A DNA stretch of 64,000 nucleotides, from the NCBI RefSeq assembly GCF_011397635.1, contig NC_064754.1, positions 32,530,543 to 32,594,542 on the forward strand. The letters are read 5' to 3'. Position numbers and translations under genes: made by a program. Below are positions 48,401-58,639 of the stretch, one piece after another; position 1 is the first letter of the stretch; each line of letters opens with the position of its first letter. Source of the stretch: Epinephelus fuscoguttatus. Its lineage: Eukaryota > Chordata > Actinopteri > Perciformes > Serranidae. The notes under the pieces are model-generated. The model was given only the letters and a program-made list of their open reading frames with translations. It was not told the DNA's origin and ran no database searches.

Positions 48401-50259
48401 TTCATTCAGGCTCCTACACAGACACACGCGACGCGAGTTGACAAACCCCCTCCTCACCATGCTGGCTGTGTTTACAATGTAGGACTGTTGGGGCAGATGT
48501 AAATTGAAACAAACCAATCACGTTTTGTCCTTTGACAACTGACAAGTGGCTCAACCTCACACAACTCATCCCTCTCCTCGTATTACTGCGCCGCTAGCAG
48601 CTGTTAGTGGCCAGCGGCACTACTGCAGCGTAACAAAGTCCCACTCTTTGAGCATAATGCAGGATCATGTATTATGCAGCATCACAGGAGACAGAATCCT
48701 CGTCGCCAAGAAAGTGCAAAAGGGAATCAAAAAGGCAGCGTGACCGGTGAAAAAAAACAAGGGTCAGCATTGGGGTTGCCTTTCCCAGGTGGAGAGAGCT
48801 GCTGAAGGAGAAAGGTAATACAATCACAGGCTAGCGCTAACAGCGGCTAACAGCTAACAGCGGCACAGTGATGCAAGGAGAGGGATGAGGCTGTTAGCGA
48901 CTGGCCGCTAACAGCCAACAGCGGCGCTGGTCTGTGATTGCATTACCATTCTCCCTCAGCAGCTCTCTCTACCTGGGAAAGGCTACCCCGATGTGGGCCT
49001 TTGTTTTTTAATTCACCGGTCACGCTGCCTTTTCTATTCCCTTTTGCGCTTTCTTGGCGACAAGGATTCTGTCTCCCATGATGCTGCATATGTATGATCC
49101 TGCATTATGCTCAAAGAGTGGGACTTTGTTTCAAATTTGCCAGGGTAGTAGCGAAGCGCCTCTTGCTCCTCTCCTTCAGCTCCTCAGTCACGCAGTGCTG
49201 GCCTGGCTCTCAACGAAAACGCTGAAGGCGGTGCTGTATGTCCCTTGCTGGCGGGTGTATTCTCAAGATGGCGAAACGTAATGGAACCCCACAGATGACT
49301 TACCCGCACAATGTACAAACAAATCCGAAATTCTCCTTTTACGAGAATAAGTCAGATTATTGGTGGAGGTAATAGTACACCAGTGATGACATATTTATGA
49401 ATGCAGACATCAATTTTTGCCAGTAAACAACTGAAAATGTTACACAATGTCCCTTTAAGTTTATTTTTTTATTTACTTTTTCTGTACATTTTAGATGTTT
49501 TATTTATTTATTTTACTGGCAGCTATGAATTGAAGACTAATTTAAAGTAAATATTAAATAATAAATCGTCCATATTTTCTCACTATATGTTAGCCTTTCT
49601 TACCCCCCATAAACTACAGGTTATATACTTCCTTTTAAAATACCAAAATGTGAAATTATCAGTAATTGGATCACTAACTTGGTTATCGATTGAAAAAAAT
49701 CCATATTGTGTATCCATAGTAATATTAAGATGGACTGAAAAAATAGAAATTTACCTGCCTACCGGTAGTTTGTATTTACTGGTACATACAAATAATTATT
49801 CAAAAATCTGTGATAAATGAATTAGATTAACCCATATTGCAGTTTCAGTTTGCAGTTAAGTTTTTCTTTCTGTTTTATTCTATAAACAGTTACAGGCAGC
49901 AGTATTACAACATCTTGTCAATCTAAGAAACCACTAAATTTAAGAATCAATGTCTCAACTAAACTGCATAATAATTCATCCCAAAAAATTCAAAAACAAA
50001 AAAAAAATCAACAACTAATATCCAGCTATCAGTCGAAAAGACAAAACTTTTTTTCACTTTACTTGATTTCGCTTGAATGCAGCTTTGCACACTGACATAA
50101 ATAAAAAAAAGTTAAAAAAAAAAAAAAAAGAAAAGAAAAGAAAGAAACTTTTTGTGGTCACTGACAGGGGTGCCGACACTCACCACAGGGCTTTGGTGCC
50201 TGGGCAGCAGCAGCAGCCAGCACCAGGCTGAGGCAGGACAGCACACTGATGAAGTCCAT
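39329..50259 (-). CDS. epd: Ependymin-like secreted glycoprotein gene (six coding exons)
   Basis: The coding sequence joins 50259-50184, 47375-47341, 47211-47077, 42083-41900, 40564-40477 and 39479-39329 on the minus strand. Every intron is GT-AG, phases agree at all five junctions, and the total is 669 nt (222 residues plus stop), the usual ependymin length. Residues 1-20 form a signal peptide (MDFISVLSCLSLVLA, then an Ala run). The family pattern Cys-x2-PPLMSGGFTL follows at 25-37. Cysteines at 25, 95, 155 and 193 fit the conserved ependymin cysteines, the sequon N69-Q-T fits the expected N-glycosylation, and YEIDW...SCKKK (86-98) and the TGCIP motif (153-157) are typical. Ependymins are secreted, calcium-binding glycoproteins of brain extracellular fluid and other tissues; that role is family knowledge. 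Which paralogue this is cannot be settled here, so the symbol is approximate. The locus is long (about 10.9 kb) because introns 1, 3 and 4 carry transposons. Confidence 0.93.
40196..40294. repeat. Imperfect hairpin in ependymin intron 5
   Basis: The inner arms GTTAGCACCATTAGC (40215-40229) and its exact complement (40242-40256) are perfect. The outer arms AGCATTGTTTACTGTAT and ACAGTAGTTAACAATGCT pair with small gaps. It is probably a MITE remnant. Confidence 0.75.
40477..40564 (-). CDS. epd: Ependymin-like exon 5
   Basis: 88 nt. It completes Gly144 and encodes TYSFVFTETGCIPLTMSV and the following residues to Ile172, including the conserved Cys155 in GCIP. The acceptor is CACCAG and the donor GTGAGA; the frame leaves two bases into codon 173. 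Confidence 0.93.
41129..41368 (+). pseudogene. Transposon-derived first exon, frameshifted, antisense in ependymin intron 4
   Basis: From ATG at 41129 the frame reads MAEKMQPKVPLPALFVMAHP, then a charged helix (KQAEKEKLEAEKAATKKAFD) and VRGQTR, and is lost to a stop at 41294. One frame over it continues INSSPAFERWRQLREPK, then GLKSDAEVAVFLLD, ending at a donor (GACAG then GTAATT). It looks like a real ancestral coding exon broken by one frameshift. It shares its motif and donor site with the remnant at 33571-33700. It lies on the strand opposite to ependymin, so it is not part of that gene. Confidence 0.65.
41900..42083 (-). CDS. epd: Ependymin-like exon 4
   Basis: 184 nt, residues 83-143 plus one base. 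It begins KVYYEIDWSRFSCKKKALDT, the most diagnostic ependymin block (Tyr-Glu-Ile-Asp, then Cys-Lys-Lys), and ends NNWNGELPQN before donor GTAAGA. Confidence 0.94.
42519..42799. mobile_element. MITE in ependymin intron 3 (281 bp)
   Basis: The left end CAGACTATATATAAAGATGG is matched, reversed, by TAGACTGCATGTAAAGATGG at the right. The interior shares text with the partial copy at 19700-19930, including ATATCTGGGATATTTTAGC. Non-coding. The superfamily was not determined. Confidence 0.7.
42988..43010. repeat. (AAC)n microsatellite
   Basis: Seven to eight AAC units in ependymin intron 3. Confidence 0.85.
43050..43615. other. CpG-richer block in intron 3, probable transposon
   Basis: It has more CG dinucleotides than its surroundings (for example AACGCGTTCTGCTGA and GCCGTCGCGGAGATACGG). 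No matching inverted ends were found, so it is not classified. Confidence 0.3.
44233..45152. mobile_element. hAT-type element in ependymin intron 3, carrying a nested hAT
   Basis: The ends are TAGGCTGACC and, reversed, TAGAGTGACC, with subterminal GTCCTC and GAGGATA words. It is flanked by the perfect 8 bp duplication ATGTAATC (44225-44232 and 45153-45160), the hAT hallmark. Excluding the nested insert it is about 340 bp, with no transposase. Confidence 0.88.
44359..44935. mobile_element. Nested hAT-type element (577 bp)
   Basis: The ends are TAGAGTGCGGC and, reversed, TAGAGTGTGGC. The flanks are GTGTGTGT on both sides, consistent with an 8 bp duplication, although the target is a TG microsatellite and so the call is less certain. 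CCGAACCC- and GGGTTCGG-type words near both ends are typical of a known fish hAT group. It sits inside the larger hAT at 44233-45152. Confidence 0.75.
46372..46718 (+). mobile_element. tRNA-derived SINE, 5' truncated, in ependymin intron 3
   Basis: It contains GGTTGGGAACCGGAGGGTCG, ACTGGTAGCTGGAGAGGTGC, CTCCTGGGCACTGCTGAGGT, CACTCTGACATCTCTCCACT and TTCCCCTCAGGGGGATTAAT with an A/T-rich tail. I recognise this as a widespread percomorph SINE. The A box is missing, so only the B-box half of the tRNA head remains. Confidence 0.8.
47077..47211 (-). CDS. epd: Ependymin-like exon 3
   Basis: 135 nt, phase 0 at both ends, residues 38-82. It begins IDTSGVYTAVGTISYDAFGK and contains the N-glycosylation sequon N69-Q-T. 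The acceptor follows a T-rich tract (TTTTTTAG) and the donor is GTATGT. Confidence 0.93.
47293..47307. repeat. G15 homopolymer in ependymin intron 2
   Basis: Fifteen consecutive G on the plus strand (C on the transcribed strand's RNA) in the 129 bp intron 2, about 35 bp from the donor of exon 2. It may affect splicing of this short intron or vary in length. Confidence 0.85.
47341..47375 (-). CDS. epd: Ependymin-like exon 2 (35 nt microexon-like)
   Basis: Only 35 nt. With the last base of exon 1 it encodes VSPPLMSGGFTL (residues 26-37), the PPL-x-SG motif near the mature N terminus of ependymins. The acceptor is CACAG and the donor GTGAGT. The frame leaves in phase 0. Confidence 0.9.
47545..47571. 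repeat. (ATT)n microsatellite in intron 1
   Basis: About nine TTA/ATT units. Confidence 0.85.
47791..48084. mobile_element. hAT-type MITE in ependymin intron 1
   Basis: The ends TAGGGGTGCCAAACATATGG and, reversed, CAGGGGTGTCAAACATTTT match. Next to them are complementary GGCCCATGGGCC-like and GTGGCCCATG words. The 8 bp flanks are CCATAAAG and GCATAAAG, one difference. It contains a TTCC microsatellite at 47989-48017. Confidence 0.85.
48219..49458. mobile_element. TTAA-flanked element with very long internal inverted arms
   Basis: Bounded by TTAA at both ends, with imperfect inverted termini (AGCCACAGTGTGTAGG and AGGGACATTGTGTAAC). No transposase. The central 48632-49130 is a large inverted repeat, described separately. 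A TTAA target suggests the Kolobok or piggyBac superfamily. It occupies almost half of ependymin intron 1. Confidence 0.8.
48632..49130. repeat. Large inverted repeat, about 240 bp arms
   Basis: The left arm starts AACAAAGTCCCACTCTTTGA and the right arm ends with its exact complement. Matches continue inward through the GCATAATGCAGGATCAT, ACAGAATCC-TCGTCGCCAAG, GTGACCGGTGAA, TTTCCCAGGTGGAGAGAGCT and CAATCACAG blocks, to a loop near 48875-48893. The arms differ at scattered positions. Transcribed as part of the ependymin intron, it would form a long RNA hairpin. Confidence 0.9.
50184..50259 (-). CDS. epd: Ependymin-like exon 1 (start codon and signal peptide)
   Basis: The start codon is at 50259-50257. 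The exon encodes 25 residues: a short hydrophobic signal peptide ending in five alanines and then QAPKPC. It ends one base into codon 26, directly before the donor GTGAGT. This Met is preferred because it gives a proper signal peptide about 70 nt downstream of a TATA box. Confidence 0.92.
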
Positions 50260-50299
50260 CTTGAGAAGCTTTAGGAGTCAGACAGCGTGAACCTGTGAG

Positions 50300-52135
50300 C
50301 ACTCTGGTCTCAGGGGACGACACATACCTCCATATATACAGCTGGCAGCTCTCACGCCATGTGGTTCAACCCCCTCTGTATTTTTTCCAACTGCCCCCAT
50401 GAGGGAAAATATGACCAAATAATTAACAGCCCTCCTTTGTAGAAGTTGGTGTGACGCATGGCCATTGATAAGATTAGCCAGTGCATCACTTGTTTTTATG
50501 TTCAAGCACCAAGATCATCAGATATTATATGTGCCCTTTAGTCTGAATGCTGTTTTCAGATGTTATACTTTATGATTATTTTTCCATCATTAAAGAGGAA
50601 TGACTGCACATGTGACACTGATATTGATTTTGGTTAAAAGATATATAAAATTCAATATGAAGTTGTTGGTTTTTTTTTTTTTTTTTTTTTTTTTACAAAA
50701 ATACAGAATATGTTCTGCTGCAGCTCCAGTGTTTTGACCAAATAATCTCACGTAATACATTACACCTGCTTTTTTTCTCAGCCTTGACAGCTGCACTTAT
50801 CTGAAGTGCCTGTGAATGCTACAGAGCATGCCTCCTAACTTTCATGTCACTTCATCAGGTTATGAAATATATATATAATATAATATATATATATTATTAA
50901 GTCTTGTCTGGATTCATTTGTTACAGAGAGCAAACAGCAAAAAATGCTTCAGTTACAGAACTAATAAAGTATTCAGTTCATAACAAAGTGGGTGTGTTGA
51001 ACAGTAATTAAATAGAGGTAGACCTACAGTGTGTTTTATATAAATACACATATGTTATAGTTCTGCTTCTCTCCTGGGACAGGTGTTCATGAATATTTGC
51101 AGCCTGTTGTTGTGTATTTTGTTCTCCATTTCTCTTATCCATGCATGACCTGCTTCACACTGAAATTAAAAATGTGTATTTCGGTGTTGACTGATGTGTG
51201 TTTTGTGGATCTCTCTGAGCATGTGATTTAAATCACCACTGTGCGCAGGGTGTGTGCAGATTAGCTCTCTGATCATGTGAGTTGTTTGAGATGCAGTAAA
51301 CATAAAAATGTGTCATAGTCAGGTGCACCATCCTTATCTGCAGGTTCAGAAAGTGACTCTGCTACAACTGACCTCCACTTCAGTCAAGGTCAGGCCAGTG
51401 GAAACAACAATAATGATCAAAGTGATAATAGAAATAATATTAATTGCATAAAACATATTACATTACAGGGATGTACCCAAATCTGAATATGTTATCCTGG
51501 AAGGCACAAATAATGCTTCGAAAACCATTATTAATTCTACCCAAAGTTGCTCGTTAATATTCAGGGGTAAAAACTTTGACTGACACGTCTATTTCTTCAA
51601 ATCAGTTTATATTGTAACAAGCAGGACAGGAAGAGACAGGAAGTAGCTGTCTGCAATGTCAACCCCATAATCATATTTAATACAGAGGCAAGTCTTCAAA
51701 CAAACAGTGATAAAATACAGCTGAAATGCAAGAAATTCAAGAAATGCAACAGCCGCCTCAGTAATGGTTAAAACTATGTAACCCTGCACAAAAATAATAT
51801 TTACCAACATAAACTGCCATGTTCTGATCAGACACGTTACAAACACTAACAAATAGTATAATTTGCATCTCAGTTGTTCTGCTGAAAATGATTACACCTA
51901 CCTGTACATGAATTTAAGCCCGGACAGATGACATGCAATGAAACTGAGTGATATTTCCTGTCACAAACAACAGATGGCACATTTGAACATTTTATCATTC
52001 GGACATGAATTGTAAAATTCAAATTGAATGTTTTAAGCTTTTTATGTACACTTTTCTTTAGATGTACTTCTCTCTCAAGATATGTTATCTTAATGGTGCA
52101 GTGTTCACTCTGTAGGTTTGTGGTTTACATTAAAA
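50300..52135. other. No recognised gene upstream of ependymin
   Basis: This is the ependymin 5' flank. It holds a T25 run (50670-50694) and an (AT)n tract (50867-50897). No other promoter or exon was recognised. Confidence 0.5.
50332..50338 (-). promoter_or_regulatory. TATA box of the ependymin-like gene
   Basis: On the minus strand the sequence reads TATATATG, about 75 nt upstream of the start codon. If it works at the usual 25-30 nt distance, transcription starts near 50305 and the 5' UTR is about 45 nt. A TATA-driven promoter suits an abundant tissue-restricted secreted product. Position and composition are seen; use is inferred. Confidence 0.65.
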
Positions 52136-52145
52136 CTACTTGGTT

Positions 52146-52322
52146 GGGGCGTCGGTGGCTTAGTGGTAGAGCAGGCGCCCCATGTACAAGGCTGTTGCCG
52201 CAGCAGCCCGGTTTCGAGTCCTGTGGCCCTTTGTTGCATGTCATCCCCCCTCTCTCTCCCCCTTTCACACTTAACTGTCCTGTCTATTAAAGGCAAAAAA
52301 TATCTTTAAAAAAAAAAAAAAC
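52146..52322 (+). mobile_element. tRNA-derived SINE, young copy with clear target duplication
   Basis: It starts GGGGCGTCGGTGGCTTAGTG, has an A box (TGGCTTAGTGGTAGAGC) and a B box (GGTTTCGAGTCC), then a body with TGTTGCATGTCATCCCCCC and CTGTCCTGTCTATTAAAGGC and an A-rich tail. Flanked by CTACTTGGTT at 52136-52145 and 52323-52332. It is the same family as the older copy at 12271. The promoter boxes look intact. Confidence 0.93.
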
Positions 52323-52332
52323 CTACTTGGTT

Positions 52333-53850
52333 TGTGAAAATCTCTCAACAGTGGCTTGCTGTCTGTAAGGACTGTTTTTAGCACTAGTGAAAATAACTAA
52401 CAGCTGTTCTTTTTAAAGGTAGAGTACCAGCTTTAAAACACACTTATAAGGAGTGTTAATGTTAATGCAAGCTTTTCAAAGTGAAATCTGGATTTTTGAC
52501 ACTCCTAAGTTAAATGCATCTTATTTTTTGACAAATAATGACAGTTTAGCTGTTTTGGTGATAGAGGGGGCTCTCATTTACAAGTTCTGAATATATTGTT
52601 TAAAAAGTGAATAAACAGACTTCTTTCACTGTGTAAAAACAATAAATGTGAAGAAAAAAAAACAGTGCATTGTCACAAGCAAAATGAACAACAGTACATG
52701 AAAAACCTGACTCTGAGTGTCTACAGGTATCAGACAGTTAAATTTAATGCTTTTTAAGACCTGTTCAAGACACATTCTAGCCAAATTTATTTATTTATCT
52801 GATTTTTGGACAAATCATGCTTTACTTATATAAAAATCACAGGTATGCATTGCAAGTACTTTTTATGTGGCCTTGTGCAGAAGTGTTATGTAGGAATATG
52901 GTTATTAGAATGAGTTAAGTCGATCTACATTTTGCTAACAGGTAAGTGCAAGTATGAAATAAAATGGCAGTATAATAGCTTTAGACTAGAAAAAAGGCTT
53001 CACACATATTTTCTCAGAAAGAAATTACAAAATTGGTAAATTAAATAAGATAAAATGTTTGTAGGAATTAAGACCTCACAACTTCAAATTTAACTATTAT
53101 TATTTGACTATTAAGTGACTTTTAAGGCCTTATAAATGAAACATGGAATTTAATACCTTTGTAATACTTTTTAAAGACCTGTAGACACCCCGCAACTTCA
53201 ACAATCAACTAAATATTTCGGCTTTAGAGTAAAGTACAGTGTTTGAAATGCCAGATGAACAATCATTTGTCAAAAAGCACATTAGTCAAAACTGAAACTA
53301 AATTCATTAGCTTATATGTTAGGTTTGGATATGATTTAGAAATTCCAACAGCATAAACTGTAACTGTCTACACTTGAGGTTACATTTTAATTAGGCCTAA
53401 TGTATAACATTTAAATCGTAACATTATAAATATTATATCTGTAGTTGAGTTTTTAAGATACTGGCTGATGTCAAAATTTAAAGAGGAGTTATTCTGACCT
53501 GGTGTGCTCTAATACTCCTCACATGATCTTGATTTACAGTATAATTGTGGAAATTTTCTCATCGGAGCACAGCTAAAACTCCCTATTAGGCAAATGGAAA
53601 GGTTAGGTAGGTCATGTCAGGCAGATAAACCTGCATCACATGAATGTAATAAAGACTGTTACTGATCATAAAAGTTGTGAGCTCAGTCAGGTGCTGTCTT
53701 TATCTGAGGACTGAGCAGTTTATCAACAACACACACTATAATCTACAGTAAATCTCACATTAGAAGCTCTGAACAGGTTTGATGCTATTACTTTATTAAT
53801 CTGATTAATTCAACTTTTTAATTAGCATTGTTAATGGCTGTGTCAGTCTA
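52333..53850. other. No recognised feature
   Basis: AT-rich intergenic DNA. The repeated TTTTTAAGACCTGT-type words at 52750 and 53170 suggest an old inverted or dispersed repeat. Confidence 0.4.
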
Positions 53851-54082
53851 CCTCTTTCTCCCAGACTGAAATAGCTCAACAACTGAATGGTTTGCCATTA
53901 AATTTTGTAGAGAAATTCAGAGTGGTAGGATAATGAGTGCTACTGACTTCTGCCATCACTTTTTTTCTCCAACGCCACCACCAGGCTGATGTTTGTGTAG
54001 TTTACTGCTGTACTTTTGTTAAGTGCTAATTAGCCTGTTGTGCAAACAGCAGCCAACAGGCTTAATTAAGATGTTTAATAAA
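53851..54082 (+). repeat. Teleost dispersed repeat (family A), fragment
   Basis: It contains CAACTGAATGGTTTGCCATT, AAATTTTGTAGAGAAATTCA and CCACCACCAGGCTGATGTTT, matching the family A text near 25600. Confidence 0.5.
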
Positions 54083-54899
54083 GCGCCATGCAGAGATGGA
54101 CAAAAATACATCAGAATGTATTTTGATACAAAATACAAAATACCCTTCAAATAAATGTATTAAAATAAAATATAAAATACTGGTGCCAGAAAATGTATCA
54201 AAATAAAATACATGTATTTTGTATTTTCAAATACAGAAAATACTTTTTTTCTTTTTCCTTTTAGCAGCAACCTGCAGCTCTATAGGTCACTCTGTCGGTC
54301 GGTTGGGTGGTCGGTTGGTCGGTCGGTCCACAAAGCTTTTTGTGAATAACTCAAAAAGTCCTTGACCAAAAATGCTCAAAATTTGCATACTGCAACTACA
54401 GACCATGAGTGATGCAGTAACCTAGACAGTTAGCATAAGCATCGCTAGCTTGATATTATAACTATCATCATCATGTATTTATACAATAGGCTATGTAGCC
54501 AGACCCAGACATATATCATAGGCCTACATCAAGCCTGTTGACATCTGTCACACTCAGATAAAATATTTACCTTGACAGACAATCTGTTGAACTTGGAAGA
54601 CGTGAGCAGCAAGGCAGTCTACTGGTAGTGTGGGTCCATCCACCTGAGCAACATACCTGGCAAGTCTAGTCTAGCTGTGCTGTGAACTGTCCACCAATGG
54701 TCTAGCTAAACAGCAGCAAGATACTGTACCTACTGTAGCTAGTTAACTTGTTTGCTGTCTAACTTGGAGCCTTTGGAGCCCTGTGTTCAAAGTTTTTCAA
54801 ATGAAAAAGAGAAAAGAAAGCTAGGGACATGTAGGATACCCTAAAATATTATTTATTGATTCAGATTTAGATTCAGACAACGTGAGGCAATTCATTTGT

Positions 54900-57800
54900 A
54901 GCATACTCATTATATTTAGAAACCTGGCAACGTTTATTAGTAATTCAAAATCAGAGTTGAGATGAGGACTCAGAGTCACAGTCCTACACACTTCTCTGAG
55001 CTTCTAGTGCAGTTACCCACCCATAGTTTTATACAAACGGTGTCTGTCCCCCGACCACCTAAATTATTTAAATCTAAAATTAAACAAAGAGGAGTTGTGC
55101 ATAACAACCTCATAAAAATTAAAACCTCTTCTGTGACAGAAAGACAAAACTGGGGGAGAATTAAATACGGACTGTTAAATATCAGGTCTCCATCATCTAA
55201 AGTAGTGTTAGTAAACAAATTAATATCAGATAATCATATTGATTTACTCAGTCTCACTGAAACCTGGCTGTGTCAAGATGAATATGTCAGTCTAAATGAA
55301 TCCACTCCTCCCAGTCATAATAATACCCACATTCCCCGAGGAAGCGGCCGAGGAGGGGGAGTTGCAGCCATTTTTAACTCTAGTCTGTTAATCAACCCTA
55401 AACCTAAACTAGATTATAATTCATTTGAAAGCCTTGTTCTTAGTCTTTTACATCTGACCTGGAAAACCTCGCAGCCACTTTTATTTGTAGTGTTCCGTGT
55501 TCCTGGCCCGTATTCTGAATTTGTATCTGAATTCTCAGAGTTTTTATCCAGTCTAGTTCTTAAATCAGATAAAGTTATTATTGCAGGCGATTTTAACATT
55601 CATGTCGACGTTGATAATGACTCCCTGGCTACCGCGTTTATCTCATTATTAGACTCCATTGGCTTCAGTCAGGGTGTACATGAACCTACTCATTGTTTTA
55701 ACCATACCCTTGATCTAGTTCTGACATATGGAATTGAAACTGAATCTCATTTAATCTGGGCAGACAGTCTCAAAACGTATAAGAGGGACCTCTGCATTGC
55801 CAGAGCAAACTATTACTCAGCTTTAATAGAAGAAAATAAGAACAACCCCAGGTTTCTTTTCAGCACTGTAGCCAGGCTGACTGAGAGTCAAAGCTCTGTT
55901 GAGCCTTGTATTCCTTTAGCCCTTAGCAGTAATGATTTTATGAGCTTTTTTTATGACAAAATTCTAACTATTAGAGGCAAAATTCATGACCTCCTGTCCT
56001 CAGATAGTACCAATTTAACCTCAAACACAGCTTTAAGACATAATATATATTTAGACTACTTCTCCCAGATTTCTCTTCAAGAATTGGCCGCAGTGATTTT
56101 TTCATCTAAATCATCAATGTGTCTCTTAGACCCCATCCCAACTAGGCTACTTAAGGAAGTCTTACCTTTAGTTAACACTCACTTATTAGACATGATCAGT
56201 ATATCTTTATTGACAGGTTATGTACCACAGTCTTAAGGTACTGTAATCCTGTCCTAAAAAGCCCACCCTGGATCCAGAGGTGTTAGCCAACTATAGACCA
56301 ATATCTAATCTTCCCTTTGTTTCAAATATCCTGGAGAAAGTAGCGGCAGACCAGCTGTGTGATTTTCTCCATGATAATAATTTATTTGAGGAATTTCAGT
56401 CAGGATTTAGAGTGCATCATAGCACTGAGACAGCACTAGTTAAAATTACAAATGACCTTCTGATTGCTTCAGACAAAGGACTTGTTTGTACTGTCTGTAC
56501 TTGTTTTATTATATCTGCGGTGTTTGACACAAGTGACCATCAAATTCTGCTACAGAGACTGGAGCACTTAATTGGCCTAAAAGGTTCTGCACTAAGCTGG
56601 TTTAAATCTTAATTATCTAATCGTTTCAGTTTGTTCACGTTCATGATGAATCATTCTTACGTACTAAAGTTTGTTTTGGAGTTCCGCAAGGTTCTGTGCT
56701 CGGACCAATCCTATTTACTCTATATATGCTTCCTTTAGGCAACATCATTAGAAATCACTCTGTAAATTTCCATTGTTATGCGGATGATACACAGTTGTAT
56801 TTATCGATGAAGCCAGAAGAAACTAATCAATTAACTAAACTTCATAACTGCCTCAAAGACATAAAAACCTGGATGAGCAACAATTTCCTGATGTTAAATT
56901 CAGACAAAACTGAAGTTATTGTTCTTGGCCCCAAACAACTCAGAGACTCTTTATCTGATGACATAGTTTTTCTAGATGGCATTGCTCTGGCCTCTAGCAC
57001 TACCGTAAGAAACCTCGGAGTAACATTTGATCAAGATTTGTCTTTTAATTCTCATTTAAAACAAACCTCACGGACTGCATTTTTTCATCTGCGTAATATT
57101 GCGAATATTAGGCCTACCCTGACCCGAATTTAAAATCCTACTGTCTCCAAAAGTAGATCAGGAGCCAGAGCCTTCAGCTATCAGGCTCATCTCCTGTGGA
57201 ATCATCTTCCTGTTGCGGTCCGGGAGGCAGACACCGTCTCCACATTTAAGACTTTCCTCTTTGATAAAGCTTATAGTTAGGGCCGGCTCAGGCTTGGCTT
57301 GTACCAGCCCCTAGTTAGGCTGACTTAGGCCTAGTTTGCCGGGGGGACCTCCTATAATACACCGGGCACCTTCTCTCCTTCTCTCTCTCTGTCTCTCTGT
57401 CTCATGTCCTGTTACTGCATTTTGCTAACATGGCTTCTTCTCCGGAGCCTTTGTGCTCCACTGTCTCGCAGGTTAACTTATATCGCAGCGGTGCCTGGAT
57501 AGTGTGGCGTATGTGGTTGTGCTGCTGCCGTGGTCCTGCCAGATGCCTCCTGCTGCTGCTGTTATCATTAGTCATACCTCTACCGTTATTATAGCCTACA
57601 CATATGATTATTGTCACATATGTATACTATCAGATATTAATATATACTTTCAACATATTGTACCACAATAGCCAGAATTATAATTATAATATTATTACTT
57701 TCATTAATGTTGTTCTAAGCTATTACCGTTACCGTCTGTCCTGCATCTCTCTCTGTTTTTGTCTCTATCTGTTTCTCCTTCTGTCTCATTGTGTCATACG

Positions 57801-58065
57801 GATTACTGCTAATTTATTATGTTCATCTGTTCTGTACTACATCTATTGCAAGTCTGTCGTCCTGGAAGAGGGATCCCTTCTCAGTTGCTCTTCCTGAGGT
57901 TTCTACCGTTTTTTTCCACCACTAAAGGGTTTTTTTTGGGGAGTTTTTCCTTATCTGCTGCGAGGGTCCTAAGGTCAGAGGGATGTTGTATGCTGTAAAG
58001 CCCTGTGAGGCAAATTGTGACTTGTGATATTGGGCTTTATAAATAAAATTGATTGATTGATCCCA
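54900..58065 (+). mobile_element. CR1/L2-clade LINE (Rex1/L2-like), internally deleted
   Basis: The frame from 54962 encodes an AP-endonuclease domain: KYGLLNIRSPSSK, LLSLTETWL, RGGGVAAIF, VIIAGDFNIH and HTLDLVLT. After GIETES an in-frame deletion removes the C-terminal part with the SDH motif. Reverse-transcriptase blocks follow in two further frames: ANYRPISNLPFVSNILEKVA, FRVHHSTETALVK, a damaged motif A (IISAVFDTSDH), the intact [11 protein letters not shown], and [18 protein letters not shown] second deletion joins this to the C-terminal SGARAFSYQAHLLWN and FLFDKAYS. A long 3' UTR ends GGGCTTTATAAATAAAATTG and ATTGATTGA. The 5' boundary is uncertain. It cannot move by itself. Confidence 0.88.
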
Positions 58066-58227
58066 AGCATCAACCACAACAACATACAATTTCCTATGTT
58101 ATGCACAATCCAGTAAAACAGACCACTAGGTCACTGAAGGGCACATTGAATGGCCCAAGTTTAATAAAAATATATACTAGATAAAAAAATTAAAAAAAAA
58201 AAAAAGTAAAAAATATTGTTACATCCA

Positions 58228-58250
58228 ATTATTATTATTATTATTATTAT
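58228..58250. repeat. (ATT)n microsatellite
   Basis: About eight ATT units in the right part of the hAT-like element. Confidence 0.85.
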
Positions 58251-58440
58251 AAGAACTTGTAGTTTATTATTTTTGTTTTTTGATTCATGGAGAAAGTATT
58301 TTGAGTATTTTAAATACAAAATTACTCCACTCAAAGGTATTTTGTTACAAATTACATTTGCTTTTTATCAGCCTTATCAAATACAAATTACAAAATACTC
58401 AAATGTAATTGAAATATGTATTTTAAATACAAGTAATACA

Positions 58441-58639
58441 TAAAAATCAAAAATGGCTCCCGCACACTGTCTCACTCTCATATTTTCATTTTATTTAAGC
58501 AACGTTTCGGTCGGTGTGACCTTTAGCCTGATGATCACACCGACCGAAATCTGAAGGTCACACCGACCGAAACGTTGCTTAAATAAAATGAAAATAAGAG
58601 AGTGAGACAGTGTGCGGGAGCCTTTTTTGATTTTTATAT
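58441..58639. repeat. Palindromic MITE-like repeat, about 84 bp arms
   Basis: The left arm runs TAAAAATCAAAAATGGCTCC to GGTCGGTGTGACCTT; the right arm is its near-perfect complement (AAGGTCACACCGACCGAAAC to AGCCTTTTTTGATTTTTATA). The 30 bp spacer repeats the CACACCGACCGAAA word. The word CAACGTTTCGGT also occurs at about 40939. Confidence 0.88.

Noticed and set aside
52150..52225. Possible tRNA gene
   Set aside because: The A and B boxes belong to a SINE with an A tail and target duplication; the cloverleaf is not complete.
58216..58260. Coding frame starting with poly-Ile
   Set aside because: It comes from the (ATT)n microsatellite.
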